Shown: one piece after another, positions 1-9,925 of the stretch
Position numbering within the stretch: position 1 is the first letter of the stretch
How the letters are laid out: each line of letters opens with the position of its first letter
Source of the DNA: Emiliania huxleyi CCMP1516
Lineage: Eukaryota; Haptophyta; Isochrysidales; Noelaerhabdaceae
DNA: 64,000 nucleotides
NCBI RefSeq assembly: GCF_000372725.1
Contig: NW_005200507.1
Location: 401,328-465,327, forward strand
Direction of reading: 5' to 3'
The notes under the pieces: generated by a model
Told to the model about the DNA's origin: nothing
What the model saw: the letters and a program-made list of their open reading frames with translations, nothing else
The model's database searches: none
Program-made: the position numbers and the translations under genes

Positions 1-58
1 ACGCCGTAGGTTTTCTTGTGCCAGTGTGCTGTGAGAGAGGCTTGTATCTTAAGAATTC

Positions 59-1333
59 TTGCGCACCCTCTGGCGCAGGGGCGGCGTGACGGTCTTGACC
101 TTCACCCAGCAGCGCCACGGCCAAACGAGCCGGCGCCCACCCGCGTTGCGCTGTGAAGAGGCACCGACACTGCGACCGTGCCTCATGCAAGGCGAGGACA
201 CGCGCCTACCCGGACTGCCGCGCTACGTGCGAATCAACACGCTCAAGCTCGGCGCAAAGGCCGCTGACCGAGCGCTGCTCGAGAGCGGGTACCGGCGCGC
301 CGCCGACGCCGCTGACGCCGGCAAGAGGAGTTACCACTGCGACGAGGACGTGCCGGACCTGCTCGTCTTCAAGCCAAAGGGCAAGTCCGACATCAGCCGC
401 CTGCCGCTCGTCGCCACGGGTGAGGTGGTCGTGCAGCAGAAGGCGTCCTGCTTCCCGGCCCTCGCGCTCGCGCCTCCGCCCGGCGCCGTTGTGATCGACG
501 GCTGCGCCGCGCCGGGGAACAAGACGAGCCACCTCGCGATGCTGATGGAGAACCGCGGCCGGGTGCTCGCCTTCGACATGAACGAGCGGCGCTGCGCGCT
601 GCTCCGCGAACGGATGGCCCTCAAGGGCGCGAGCATCGTGAGCGCGCGCCACGCCTCGTTCCTGTCCGCCGCGCCGGCCGACCCGGAGTACGCGGGCGTG
701 ACGCACGTGCTGCTCGACCCGTCCTGCTCCTCGTCGGGCATGTCGCTCGACCCGATCACCGAGCCGGCCGCACTCGCAGAGCTCGCCTCCAACCAGCGCG
801 CCCTGCTGCTGCACGCGATGGCCTTCCCCGGCGTGACGGCGATCGTCTACTCGACTTGCTCCGTCAACGAGGCGGAGAACGAGATGGTGGTCGCCGCCGT
901 GCTGCAGGCGCAGGCCGACGCGCCGCCGGAGCGCCGTTTCCGCCTCGTCCCCGCCCTGCCCGCCTGGCACCGGCGAGGCCACCGCTGCGCCGCCATCTCC
1001 GGCGCCGCGCGCAGGGAGGAGGTCGCGGCCTGCTGCGTGCGGACCCTCTACCCCGACGACGGCACCATCGGCTTCTTCGTCGCCCGCTTCGAGCGCGAGG
1101 CCGCCGCGCCGCCGCCGCCCTCGGACGCGCTGCTGCACAAGCTCAAGAAGCTCGGCCGCGAGCGAGCCAAGCGGGGCAGGCGGGCGCGCGGCGCCGCCGC
1201 GGCGCCGCCGGAGCCGGGCGCCGGTGGCGAGGCGGAGGCAACGGCGGCCGCCCAGCCGGCGCCGAGGCCGGTGCCCGACTGGCGGCGAGAGCGAGACGAG
1301 CGAAAGAAGCGGCAGAGGGGGACGAAGGCGTGA
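59..1333 (+). CDS. NSUN5: NSUN5/Rcm1-type rRNA cytosine-5 methyltransferase, 5' partial
   Basis: An S-adenosylmethionine-dependent RNA m5C methyltransferase of the NOL1/NOP2/Sun family; the NSUN5 (yeast Rcm1) branch methylates large-subunit rRNA in the nucleolus. Seen: the SAM-binding motif DGCAAPGNKTSHLA near residue 147, motif IV DPSCSSSGMS near 220 and motif VI YSTCSVNEAENE near 263; the Cys of motifs IV and VI are the release and catalytic residues known in this family. The N-terminal LPRYVRINTLKL is typical of NSUN5. The C-terminal 70 residues are Arg/Ala-rich and basic, a likely nucleolar tail. The frame is open at its left end with no ATG before 185, and the family has more N-terminal sequence, so upstream exons probably lie outside the window. 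The stop is TGA at 1331. Confidence 0.85.
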   Translation: MRTLWRRGGVTVLTFTQQRHGQTSRRPPALRCEEAPTLRPCLMQGEDTRLPGLPRYVRINTLKLGAKAADRALLESGYRRAADAADAGKRSYHCDEDVPDLLVFKPKGKSDISRLPLVATGEVVVQQKASCFPALALAPPPGAVVIDGCAAPGNKTSHLAMLMENRGRVLAFDMNERRCALLRERMALKGASIVSARHASFLSAAPADPEYAGVTHVLLDPSCSSSGMSLDPITEPAALAELASNQRALLLHAMAFPGVTAIVYSTCSVNEAENEMVVAAVLQAQADAPPERRFRLVPALPAWHRRGHRCAAISGAARREEVAACCVRTLYPDDGTIGFFVARFEREAAAPPPPSDALLHKLKKLGRERAKRGRRARGAAAAPPEPGAGGEAEATAAAQPAPRPVPDWRRERDERKKRQRGTKA

Positions 1334-1431
1334 TTAGCCAGCCGAGAATTCTTCTTCTCCCAAAACCAAACAGACCTCGCCGAATCATCAAGCGTTTGGG
1401 GACTCTCGCTCCCGCCAAACTGCATTCCCAC

Positions 1432-1872
1432 ATGCTCGTGCTAACAGTGGCGAGCGGGGCCTTGCTCCCGCCCCGCACGCCCGCGGGCCCTCGTTGGGCC
1501 GAGCGCGTCATCGCCGCGAGTCCTTTTGCTCTCGCCACCGAGCGGTGGACCGAACGCTACTGTTCATTGAGCCCGTTTGCGCTGGCCCAAACCTTCCCAG
1601 CGTCGACCTTTTCGGGAGGGTACGCCGCGCTTCCCGCCGAGGTCGACGTCACGGTGGTCGGTGGCAGGGCGACGTCGACAGTTGCACTCCTCCGCTCGCT
1701 CAGTGCGGCCACCGGTGTCACGCTGCGGCTGCTGCACCTTCCCGGCGGCGGCGACCTCGGCCAGTGCCGGGTCGTGGCGCTCGGGTCTCGTCAGGCGCTG
1801 CGGGCCTTCGTGCAGCGGGCGCGTGTGGCGGTCCCGGCGAACGAGCTCCTCGTTGCGTGGGCAAAGTCGTAA
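1432..1872 (+). CDS. small hypothetical protein with targeting-like N-terminus
   Basis: Not recognised. A 146-residue reading frame starts at the first ATG downstream of the methyltransferase stop. The first 25 residues are hydrophobic then Arg/Pro-rich (MLVLTVASGALLPPRT), which resembles an organelle presequence. The C-terminal half (AEVDVTVVGGRATSTVALLR onward) looks like a small folded alpha/beta domain. A canonical AATAAA lies about 115 bp after the stop, which supports a real transcript end here. The same stretch is also open in a longer upstream frame that overlaps the methyltransferase; that extension is composition-driven and was not used. The 98-bp gap to the upstream stop is short, so a shared transcript cannot be excluded. 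Confidence 0.4.
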   Translation: MLVLTVASGALLPPRTPAGPRWAERVIAASPFALATERWTERYCSLSPFALAQTFPASTFSGGYAALPAEVDVTVVGGRATSTVALLRSLSAATGVTLRLLHLPGGGDLGQCRVVALGSRQALRAFVQRARVAVPANELLVAWAKS

Positions 1873-1986
1873 GCTGCCAGTGCGTACTCGATCGTTTGCC
1901 TCCCATCTCCTGTTCTCTCTCCCTTTTTCAACTCTGTGTTCTTGTCATCTCTTTCTGTGCATGTCGAGAGATTGTGGATACGGCTT

Positions 1987-1992
1987 AATAAA
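1987..1992 (+). promoter_or_regulatory. AATAAA polyadenylation signal
   Basis: A canonical AATAAA hexamer sits 115 bp after the stop of the small hypothetical gene and about 100 bp before the convergent MED14 stop. It fits the + strand transcript end. Confidence 0.5.
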
Positions 1993-2091
1993 GCTTTTGT
2001 GACTTCTCTCTGGGCCTCTCTCTTCTCTCTGACCCGACCACAAACACCATGCCACAAAGGGACCGCGCCCCCGTGAGCCGTGACCCGTGTG

Positions 2092-4950
2092 TCAGGACAC
2101 GAGCTCCACCACAAGCGAGTAGAGCGAGGCCGTGCGGTGCAGCTCCGCGGCCGCCGCCAGCAGCCTCGACCCGGTCGGGGGCGCGCCGTTGACCGACACC
2201 TCGATGCGCGGCGCGGCTCGGCAGCCGTTCCCTCCCGGCGCGGCAGGCTCGGCGGCGCAAGCCACCCGCAGCCGCGTGCCGCCGCCCAAACGCAGCTCCA
2301 CGGCGGCGCACGAGGCCGACGCCACGCTCGCGCCGGCGGTGCCGGCCGCCCCTGCGGCGCGGTGCGTCTCGAAGCGGCGGAGCAGCTCTCGCACGAGCGA
2401 GACGGCGCGCAGGTCGGAGAGGAGGCGGAGGGCCGCGCCGCGCCCCGCCTCCGCGTACAGCAGCGCCACTGTCTCGCCCCGCGCCGCGACCGCCGCCCCC
2501 GACGCCGCCGGCCCGGGCAAGCCTCCGAGCGCCTCTGCAGGGAGGTGCGCCTCCCAGCCGCCGGAAGGGAGGAGGCGGAGGCGCGGCGCGAGCGGCGAGG
2601 CGGCCCCGCCCGCCGCGACGGCCTCCGCCTCGCACGCCTCTGCGCGGAGGGGCGAGAGCGCGATCTCGTCCCCGCGGGCCTCGTGCCGCAGCCCGTTGGC
2701 AGAGAGCTCCTCCGAGAGGAGCCGGCGGCGAGCGAGGCGCAGCGCGGCGGCGAGGGCGGCGCGCAAGTCGCGCGCGATGCGAGGCAGCTCGCCCGCCTCG
2801 CCCTCCCCCTCCCGTGCCCAGACCTGCGGCGGCGGGCCAGCTGCCCCTCCTCCCCCGCCAGCTGCCTTGCCGGGGAGAGGCATCACCTCGGGGAGAGGCG
2901 TCACCTCGGCGGCTGCTCGCGGCAGCAGGCTGCGCAGGCCCGCCGCAGCGTGCTCGGCCCCGGCCGCTGCGCCGGCCGCCGGCTCGAGCCGGACGAGCCG
3001 GACGAGGAGGTGCTGCACGCAGACCCCGCACCCCTCCCCCTCCCCGCCTCCCACCCCGCCCGCGTGCGCGGCGCCGGCCGGACAGAGGGCCGGAGAGAGG
3101 CGCGAGAGGAGGAGGCTGTCCTCGAGGCCGGGCAAGCAGCTCCACAGCTCGCACACGCCACGCCTCGCCTCGGGCGCCGGCAGCCGCGGAGCCGCTCCCT
3201 CGAGCGGCTGCAAGCCGAGCGCCCTAGCGGCGGCGGCGACGCCAGTGCGCGCCGCCGCGAGGCGCGCAGCAATCGCCAGCTGGCCGCCTCCGCCTGCCCG
3301 CACGCCTCCTCCGCTCGCCTGGCCTCCGGCGGAGAGGGCCGCTCCGAGCGCTGCGGCGCCGGGCCCGAGGAGGGTGGCGGCGCCGCCCGCGAGGCTGTGC
3401 ACGGCCGCGACGTCGGCGCCGAGCCGGAGCAGCGGCACGGGCGCGGCGGCGTCGGAGGCGTCGGAGGCGGAGGCGGCCCTCGCGTCTTGCGGCGGCAGGC
3501 GGCGGGCGAGGGCGGCGAGGGAGGCGGCGCTCCTCCGCCGGACCGCGGAGGAGAGGAGGGGCTCCGCTGCGGGGGCGGGCTCGAGGGGGAGCGGCTCCCA
3601 CTCGTCCGCCGGCGCGTGCGGCGGGGCAGGGCGCGGCTGGGCGGGGCGCGGCTGGGCGGAGGCGTCTGCCCCATGTATCACACCCCATGTGCCTCGCGGC
3701 TGGGCGGAGGCGTCCGCCGGGGCGAGAGCGGCGCCGAGCGGAGGGCGGTGGCTCATCTCGAGGCCGCACTCGGAGGCAGGCCGCAGCACGAGCGACGAGC
3801 GGCCGAGCATGCCGCCCGCGGGGCCTGCCGCCCCTCCTCCCGCTCCGCCTCCGCCCCCAAACGGGTGCGACGCCGCGAAGGCATACTCGAGGGTGAGGGC
3901 GAGGACGGCTCCGGTGGGGCTCAGCTTTTGCGTCGCGTGGAGCCGTCCCGCCCAAGCGGCGCCTGCGCCGGCGCAGAGGGGCCGGGGCAAGCGGCGGTGG
4001 GGGGCAGGCGTTGGTGGCGGGAGGGGCGGCGGGAGGGGTGGGGGCGGGAGGGGGGCGGGGTGGGTCTCGTGCACGGTGGTGGGGCCGCACGGTGGGGCGG
4101 CCGCACCGCGCGCGAGCGAGACGGCCTCCGCGTGGAGGCGTGCGAGGGCGAGCTGCGCGCAGGCCGCGTGCAGCGGAGGGTGGAGGCGGAGGAGGGGCTG
4201 CGCTGGCCGCGTCTCGAGCACGCTCGCCGCCTCGCGCCACAGCCGCCGCCACTCGCGCACCGTCGCGGCGCCGTGGTCCGGGCTGCGAGGCGAGGGGGAG
4301 CCTGCGAGCAGCCGCAGCCTCACGAGGCGCCACGGCGCCCCAGCGCCGTCCTCGGCGGTGAGGGCGAGCACGTACTCGCCAGGGACGAGGCAGCGGACCG
4401 AGCCGCGCAGGGCAGCCACCTGCACCCCTTCCGGAAGCCGCCAGTGCTGCCTCTTGCGCCGCAGCTCACCGCGCAGCCAGCGCAGCGCACGGCTCGCCTG
4501 CCGGCGCGAGGCCGCCTCCTCGGGCACGGGAGCGCGCAGCGCACGGGGGAGCTGCGAGAAGGTCCCGGAGGAGAGGATGTCGACGGCGGCGAGGACATCG
4601 TGCTGCGGCACGACGCCGAGCGGCATGGTGCGGTGCAGGTGGAACAGGTCGTCGGCCGCACGCCTCATCGCATCCTGCCGCTCGAGCGAGGCGGCGAGCG
4701 CACCAGAGAGGCCGGATGTGTGCGCGTGCGAGCCCAGTGCCCAGCGCACAAGCATCAGCAGCCGTTCAAGCGTGCCGCGGGCCTCGCCGAGGTAGCTGCG
4801 GATAGCATCGCGCCGCTGCGACTCTGTCATGCGGCCTCCGAGGTGCTTTGCGAGCTCGAGCAGCCCGCCCTGCACGGCCTGCGTGGCGGCGAAGACGACG
4901 TCCTCGAGCGGGACCGCGCCACTCGTCGTCAGCCAGCCATCGGCGTTCAT
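2092..4950 (-). CDS. MED14: Mediator complex subunit 14 (MED14/Rgr1)
   Basis: The scaffold subunit of Mediator, which links the head, middle and tail modules and bridges activators to RNA polymerase II in the nucleus. The N-terminal 220 residues carry the diagnostic conserved block: helical segments, then VDILSSGTFSQLPRALR near residue 125, and a region ending VPGEYVLALTAEDG...PWRLVRLRLL, which aligns with the animal MED14 pattern of GEFEATL followed by PWRLLKLEIL. The rest is Ala/Pro/Gly-rich and less conserved, as is usual for MED14. ATG at 4950 is used; an upstream in-frame GTG exists. Length is 952 residues. The repeated peptide ADASAQPR near 3,650-3,740 and very Pro-rich stretches may mark unspliced in-frame introns, so the mature protein could be shorter. 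Confidence 0.8.
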   Translation of the reverse strand: MNADGWLTTSGAVPLEDVVFAATQAVQGGLLELAKHLGGRMTESQRRDAIRSYLGEARGTLERLLMLVRWALGSHAHTSGLSGALAASLERQDAMRRAADDLFHLHRTMPLGVVPQHDVLAAVDILSSGTFSQLPRALRAPVPEEAASRRQASRALRWLRGELRRKRQHWRLPEGVQVAALRGSVRCLVPGEYVLALTAEDGAGAPWRLVRLRLLAGSPSPRSPDHGAATVREWRRLWREAASVLETRPAQPLLRLHPPLHAACAQLALARLHAEAVSLARGAAAPPCGPTTVHETHPAPLPPPPLPPPLPPPTPAPHRRLPRPLCAGAGAAWAGRLHATQKLSPTGAVLALTLEYAFAASHPFGGGGGAGGGAAGPAGGMLGRSSLVLRPASECGLEMSHRPPLGAALAPADASAQPRGTWGVIHGADASAQPRPAQPRPAPPHAPADEWEPLPLEPAPAAEPLLSSAVRRRSAASLAALARRLPPQDARAASASDASDAAAPVPLLRLGADVAAVHSLAGGAATLLGPGAAALGAALSAGGQASGGGVRAGGGGQLAIAARLAAARTGVAAAARALGLQPLEGAAPRLPAPEARRGVCELWSCLPGLEDSLLLSRLSPALCPAGAAHAGGVGGGEGEGCGVCVQHLLVRLVRLEPAAGAAAGAEHAAAGLRSLLPRAAAEVTPLPEVMPLPGKAAGGGGGAAGPPPQVWAREGEGEAGELPRIARDLRAALAAALRLARRRLLSEELSANGLRHEARGDEIALSPLRAEACEAEAVAAGGAASPLAPRLRLLPSGGWEAHLPAEALGGLPGPAASGAAVAARGETVALLYAEAGRGAALRLLSDLRAVSLVRELLRRFETHRAAGAAGTAGASVASASCAAVELRLGGGTRLRVACAAEPAAPGGNGCRAAPRIEVSVNGAPPTGSRLLAAAAELHRTASLYSLVVELVS

Positions 4951-5777
4951 GCTGGCGTTGTCCACCGCCTTGGGCCTGGCTGCCGCGATGAAAAAGAATT
5001 CCCGCGCCGTTTTACTTTAAGGCCCTTTCCCTGCGAACGCGCACCCCCGGGGCTAGGGCTCTCTTGCCCGCAACCCGATACCGATCATCCGGCCCGCTGG
5101 GTGCGCTTCTTAGCTCCTCGGCCCTGGATGTGAGGTTACCGACTGCACTCCAAGTGCTCCAAGTGTGAGCGTCTCTCACAGCACACTGGCACGACAAGGG
5201 CGCGGACTGGCGCGGACTGGCACACACACCAAGTGCGAAACGCAGTCTCAGGTCTCCATCTCGAGTGCTCCATCCTCCCAACTCACGGCGAACCCTTTAA
5301 CGGCTGCTGGCCTCCACCGGCGAGCACCCTGCCCGCCGCCCTTCGTTCGGGCAGTTCGGCGCACGGGGACGCCACTGGAGTCAGAGGCTTGCAATGCGCC
5401 GTCCGCCGCGACACCTGCCCGGAGAATAGGAAGTAGAAGGGGCGCAGAAGGGTGAGGGGAAAGGAGAGACGACAGATTCGGGTTCTGTCGTCGATCGTGG
5501 TGTCTCTTCGACTGCACTCACCAGCTCGAGACGCCTCCTCTTGTCAGACGCGCAGTTTGCGTGAAAAGTGGCCACGGTGCACCTAAACGCGAGCAGAAGA
5601 TCAGGTGCCTCGGGCCTCCTTTGCCATCCGTGGAACCCACACTTCGCGCTCTCGCCAGTTGTTGGCCATCCCAGGGCTCGCTGCAGGCGAGTTCACGTTG
5701 AATCTGGTTGCGTTCCAATAAGCCTTGGCCGCCGGCTTTGTCCACACAAAAGGAAACCAACAGGCCGAGGCGAACGC
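4951..5777. other. intergenic region between divergent MED14 and convergent neighbour
   Basis: No supported gene. It holds a dispersed-repeat copy at 5097-5167 and otherwise mixed sequence with short open frames in several phases. The 5' control region of MED14 must lie here. No TATA box or other clear motif was found. Confidence 0.5.
5097..5167 (+). repeat. dispersed TAGCTCC/CTCCAAG repeat, copy A
   Basis: Shares the order GCGCTTCTTAGCTCC, GGCCCTGGATGTGAGGTT, CACTCCAAGTGCTCCAAG with copies at 12302 (+), 18429 (-), 22466 and 22531 (-) and 63913 (-). The copy here is nearly identical to that at 12302. No coding content. Confidence 0.8.
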
Positions 5778-6761
5778 CTACGTACGCAGCCGCCACACAT
5801 CAAACGCGACGGCGCTCGAGAAAGGGCACGCGCGCACCGGTGTGGTAAAACGCACCGGCGGCAGCACCCCAAGGCGAAATCCGCCTCTGCGGACCGCTTT
5901 CTTCACCAGATCTTGTTCGAGCGATTTCACTGTGCTGAAATTTGAGGGCTTATTAGCCCATGCCGCCTCGACCGCCCCGACGCTGGTGGCGATAAACTGG
6001 CCTAGAAGGACAGGTCGACAGGTCGGCTGGGGAAAAACAGCTCAAGGCTTGGTTGGATGCTGTATCACCCGAATTCGCTCCCGCTCCAACAGGCCGGCAT
6101 GGATCCAAAGGGGTGGGCGGCGACCATTCGCTTTGAAAGAGCAGGTCGTGCTCGTCGAGGAGCCGGGCAAGGCGCTGGCCGGGCAGGAAGGCGGCGAACG
6201 GGTTGGATAAGATCCTAAGGCGGGCGGCAATGAATGTTGGAAGGCGATGGTGCAGCCGGTGCCAACAGTCAGAGATCCGCACAGGACGTCGGCGTCGACA
6301 AACAGGGCGATTCTCGCCCGGCCGTCTCGCATCGCCAACAGAGCAAGCTCCCATTTTGCCCACGTCACCTACAGCCATGCAAGGGCCTGCCTCGCAGTCT
6401 AGCACAAGGTGGCCTGGAGGGAGAAGGGCAGCGCTGCTTCGTGGAAGTAGGGGTGCCCATACGCGGTCCCTGGCACATCAGGAGCGTAGACGCATGTCCC
6501 CGGGATGCGCCAGCGACGGCGTCGTGCCTCCAATCCCCAGCATAAGCTGACAAACCGATGCGTCAAGCAGTCGGCCCTCGTGATGTGAGAAAGGGCCACC
6601 TCCGACAGCGGAGCGCGATAGTTGTTGGTCATACTTATGAGGACGCCTCCCAGAGGAACGCAGGCACTGAATCGGCGCAGGGCGCTGCTGACGTTGCCAG
6701 AAAACCATGCGGCCGATGCTGCGGGAATCACGCGATCGGTGCGGAGCCGGATCGCCCGCAT
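5778..6761 (-). CDS. putative nucleotide-diphospho-sugar transferase (DXD type), multi-exon
   Basis: Probable secretory-pathway glycosyltransferase of the nucleotide-diphospho-sugar transferase class. Pieces in family order on the minus strand: VLISMTNNYRAPLSEVALSH (an N-terminal strand-turn), TWAKWELALLAM, then FVDADV joined across a 68-bp GT-AG intron (6282-6215) to LILSNPFAAFL, giving FVDADVLILSNPF with a DXD metal site. Next come LLFQSE and an NSG site that joins across a 67-bp GT-AG intron (6068-6002) to QFIATSVGA. The last exon has LEQDLVKK and GVLPPVRFTTP and stops at 5778. These match the family's DaDv..NPf, N-S/T-G, EQD and LPP signatures. Exon joins near 6370-6400 and 5935-5975 remain uncertain, and the start may lie in an upstream exon. 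Confidence 0.55.
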
Positions 6762-6909
6762 CCGCGTCGAGACGGGTCGAACAGTCAGGACGCTGCTTGC
6801 CACCACAAGTGGCCCTGGCGCCGCGGGAGGGCCGGCGCGGCGTCGTCGGCAATCGCGCGCGCTGGCGGAACTTAGACGCGGCCGTGTCAGGAGAGGTGTC
6901 ACATGACAT

Positions 6910-7758
6910 GAACGTTCGTACTTTCAGCTCACTGGGAGAAAAGGGAGAAGGGGTTGTGTTCTCTAGGCCCCTAAGGGGCTCTAAGGGTCCTACGCGCTCT
7001 CTCTCTACATGTACGTTGAGGTATGTTGTTGTGCATTACGTACTTTGAGCTTCCTGGGAGAAAAAGGGAGAGAGAGGGAGGGGTTTGTGTTCTCAGGCTT
7101 TGGCCTTTATACATTATTCTTGCGATTCTATATTCTTTTTCGAAGCGATTTTCAGCAATTTTCCGCGGGAATATAAAGAATATTTGAGAATATAGGCCCG
7201 ATTTGGAGCTGTATTCTTATTCGAGAAAGAATATAGACCCTGTTGGGACAAGAATACGGAAAGAATACTCCAAGTGCTCCAAATACGGGAAAAATATAGA
7301 TAGTACTGGGCGAGAAAAACGTATACTCGAGTAAAGGCCACTCTAGGCTGCACATGCAGATCGACGTATGATGTATGTATGTGATCTGTGATCTGTAAGG
7401 GTCCGCCCGCAGGCGCATTTTGTATACCGAGGCGGTGCCCGGTGCCGAACCTGTCGGACCTTAAGACAGCATTGTCGATCCCTGGGCGAGGGTGATGGAG
7501 AGGGCGGTCTGTCGGCGCGCTAAACCGTAACCCGCCGGGGCGGGCCGGATCCACGCGCTGTCGGACCGCCCTGTCGGAGGTAGACCGCTCGTCTAGCCAA
7601 TCAGCCTTAAGCGAGCGGTCTGGCCGTTGGAATGGCCGAGTTTGGTGGACTTGCGTCCTCGCATCGATCGTGGTTGTAGGGATATCGTTATGAACAACAA
7701 TCACCACATGGGGAGGCGGCTGTCTCTGAAGGCGAACCTCAGTTACGAGCCACCCCCC
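6910..7758. other. intergenic region with an AT-rich island
   Basis: No supported gene. 7100-7350 is strikingly AT-rich against the GC-rich background and repeats GAATAT/ATATTC words in both orientations. The remainder is mixed sequence containing a short CTCCAAGTGCTCCAAA match (7269-7284) to the dispersed repeat family. Confidence 0.5.
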
Positions 7759-8856
7759 CTACTTGCCTCCTCTTTGTTCCCTGGCTTTCTGTCTCTTGCG
7801 CGCCTGCTGTCCAAGCTGTGCCCCCCGCGTCTCGCCTCCTCGCACCCACCCCGGCGGGGGGGCGCCTTCGTGCCTTTCGTCCCCTGCAGTGCGTGCGCGC
7901 TCCTCCCCGTACGTCACCGGCCCCCCGTCCTCTGTGTGCTGTTGGCTCGCCCCCTCTCCCTGACTCGTCGAATCGCTACGTTCGTTCTCGAATCGCCCCC
8001 GCTTCCTCGGCGGCTGGGACGCCTCGTGCTCTGGCTGTTCCTCGTCTACGTCCATGACTGTAAATTCGTCGTCTGCCTGGCTGCCATCGTTCGGATGGCC
8101 CGTTTTGGGTGGTTGCTCGCTCGGTCCTGGCTCTGCTGCACGGTCGGGTGTCTCCTCGTCGTCGCTCCTTGCGCTCTCGTCGCTGTCGTCGTTGTCTTGG
8201 CCGGCGCGGGCTTGACTAGTTTCGGTCCCCCTGTGCCCGAGAAGCAGCTCGAGCCTCAGTCGGTCCATGAATCGTCGCGCCGAGCGGCGATTGTGGCTCG
8301 ATTGTCTCCTCCTCGAGGCGCTGTTGTGGCTGCCTTGGCTGCTCTGGCTCCCCTCGCTCTCTTTCCCCTGACTCTGTTGGCTGTACTGACTCTGGCTCCC
8401 CCCGCCCTCCGCCCCTTCCTCCGTTGCTGCGTCGGGGAGCTCGAAGAACGCATCGTCGATAAAGGCCATTTCGTCGTCCGCCGAGGCGTTCTCGTCTTTC
8501 TCGTCGTCTCCCTCGTCGTCGTACGTCTCACTCACTGGCGGCTCGCTCTCCATCGGGTTCGTCGTCCCGCCTTCGGGCGTTGGGCCGTGGACTGCCTTGT
8601 CGTGCTCTGCCGTGTTCCACGGCTCGACCCCGGCTCCCTGCGCCTCGCGCACCGCGTCGAGGGTCCGCTGTGACACTTGCCTCTCGTGCCCGTGCCGAAA
8701 CCGCAGTAGACTGAGGTGCCCGATCTGGTATGCCTTTGTGCCTTTGAGGGCTCGCGGGCCTCTCGGCACCCCTTTGTCTGCCCTCGGCTTGCGTGGCTTG
8801 TATGTATGTATATAGGGAGGTGAAGTCTGAAGAGCAGTCAGGCTCGGACTGGACAC
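7759..8856 (-). CDS. disordered acidic Ser/Gln-rich ORF, repeat-associated
   Basis: Not recognised. 365 codons are open on the minus strand. The N-terminal 60 residues are basic (KPRKPRADKGVPRG), followed by acidic patches (DDEGDDEKDENASADDE), Ser/Gln-rich runs (SQSQYSQQSQ) and an Arg cluster (NRRSARRFMDRLRLELL). There is no fold signature. The 5' end abuts the repeat shared with 46855-46965, which suggests a mobile-element product or a gene driven from a repeat. Codon-biased GC3 alone could also keep such a frame open. The opposite strand has a comparable open frame. Confidence 0.3.
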   Translation of the reverse strand: MSSPSLTALQTSPPYIHTYKPRKPRADKGVPRGPRALKGTKAYQIGHLSLLRFRHGHERQVSQRTLDAVREAQGAGVEPWNTAEHDKAVHGPTPEGGTTNPMESEPPVSETYDDEGDDEKDENASADDEMAFIDDAFFELPDAATEEGAEGGGSQSQYSQQSQGKESEGSQSSQGSHNSASRRRQSSHNRRSARRFMDRLRLELLLGHRGTETSQARAGQDNDDSDESARSDDEETPDRAAEPGPSEQPPKTGHPNDGSQADDEFTVMDVDEEQPEHEASQPPRKRGRFENERSDSTSQGEGASQQHTEDGGPVTYGEERARTAGDERHEGAPPPGWVRGGETRGAQLGQQARKRQKAREQRGGK

Positions 8857-8950
8857 CAGCGCGGTATGGGTGGACGCGAGATCTCTCTCTCAGATGATGA
8901 CGACACGCTCGATCGAGCGACACACAGACACAAACAAGCTCACAGACAGG
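8818..8950 (+). repeat. dispersed ~120-bp repeat, copy 1 (partner 46855-46965)
   Basis: Same-orientation similarity to 46855-46965: both read through CAGGCTCGGA(C/T)TGGACACCA, then AGATGATGACGACACGC, then GAGCGACACACAGACACAAA. Each copy lies about 60-170 bp upstream of a + strand coding region (membrin here, the PcfJ-like gene there). Confidence 0.75.
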
Positions 8951-9117
8951 ACACACACACAGCCAGCGTCGCCGCCACACACCCTGAGTTGGCGTACACA
9001 TAACTCAGGGCCACGTCCTCCCTGTCGCCCCCCCCAGCACTCCAAGGTGCACTCCAAGGTGAAGATTGATTCGGCGAAAAGAAAAATGAAGAGAAATAGA
9101 GAAGAAATACGCAAAAG

Positions 9118-9925
9118 ATGCTGCTTGAGGCGCACCACGCCGCGGCGCGCAAGATCGTGCTGGCGGTGCACCGCGACCTCGAGCAGCTGGAGACTGGCCG
9201 CAACGTCTCGCTCGATCTGCAGCTGCAGATATCGCAGAACCTCAACGCGCTCGCTCGGGAGCTGCACGAACTCGAGCGGCTGCTGCCAGGCGAGCGCAAC
9301 TCGACCATCTGGCGGAGGAAGATCGTGGAGCTGCAGGAGGAGTCGCGGAGCCAGCGCGCGGCCCTCACTCGCTTTACCTCCAGCGCGCGGCAGCAGCAGC
9401 GCGAGGCAGCAGTGCTCTCGCCCAGCGCCCGCCGCCGGTGGCGCCAATCACGCCCGATGAGGACGCACGCTTTCGCCGCAGGCGGAGGAGCGCGACGCGC
9501 TGTTTGAGCGGCGGCGCCACAACGGTGGCGATCAGCACGCCATCGCGATGGACGGTCTGCTCGATGAGTCGAAGCGGATCCGCGAGGCGGACTCGCAGCT
9601 CGACGCCTTCATCGGGAATGGCTACGCGGTGCGTGGCGCTCCCTCCCCGCCTCCGCCTGGCCCAGCGGCGCCGAGACCACCCCGCGGCGGGTGCGCGCAG
9701 GTGCTCGAGGCGCTTGGCCAGCAGCGCTCTGCGCTCAAGGGCATCGAGCGCAAGGTGCTCGACTTGGCAAACACGCTCGGGGTCTCCAACTCGGTGATGC
9801 GCGTCATCGAGCGGAGACAGCTCGTCGACAAGGCGATCGTGTACGGAGGCATGCTGCTCACCCTCTGGCTGCTCTGGTTTGTCTTTGTGCATTTGCGACG
9901 GCCCGCGGAGGCAGAGGCGGAGTGA
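9118..9925 (+). CDS. GOSR2: membrin/Bos1-like Golgi Qb-SNARE
   Basis: A Qb-SNARE for ER-Golgi and intra-Golgi vesicle fusion. Three exons: 9118-9405, 9482-9628, 9701-9925. Intron 1 is GC-AG (76 bp) and intron 2 GT-AG (72 bp, in frame). The joined protein has 219 residues, against about 212 in human membrin. Seen in order: an N-terminal helical domain (residues 1-95), a linker with AIAMDGLLDESKRI, the SNARE motif with LGQQRSALKGIERKVLDLAN and LGVSNSVMRVIERR (compare [29 protein letters not shown] in the animal protein), and a C-terminal anchor GGMLLTLWLLWFVFVHL. ATG at 9118 is the first in frame and needs no upstream exon. Reading straight through intron 1 reaches a stop, which confirms splicing. 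Confidence 0.9.

Noticed and set aside
2080..5133. 1017-codon open frame on the + strand opposite MED14 (and another of 887 codons)
   Set aside because: Arg/Gly/Ala-rich composition with no domain; GC-rich third positions of the real minus-strand gene keep both other-strand frames open.
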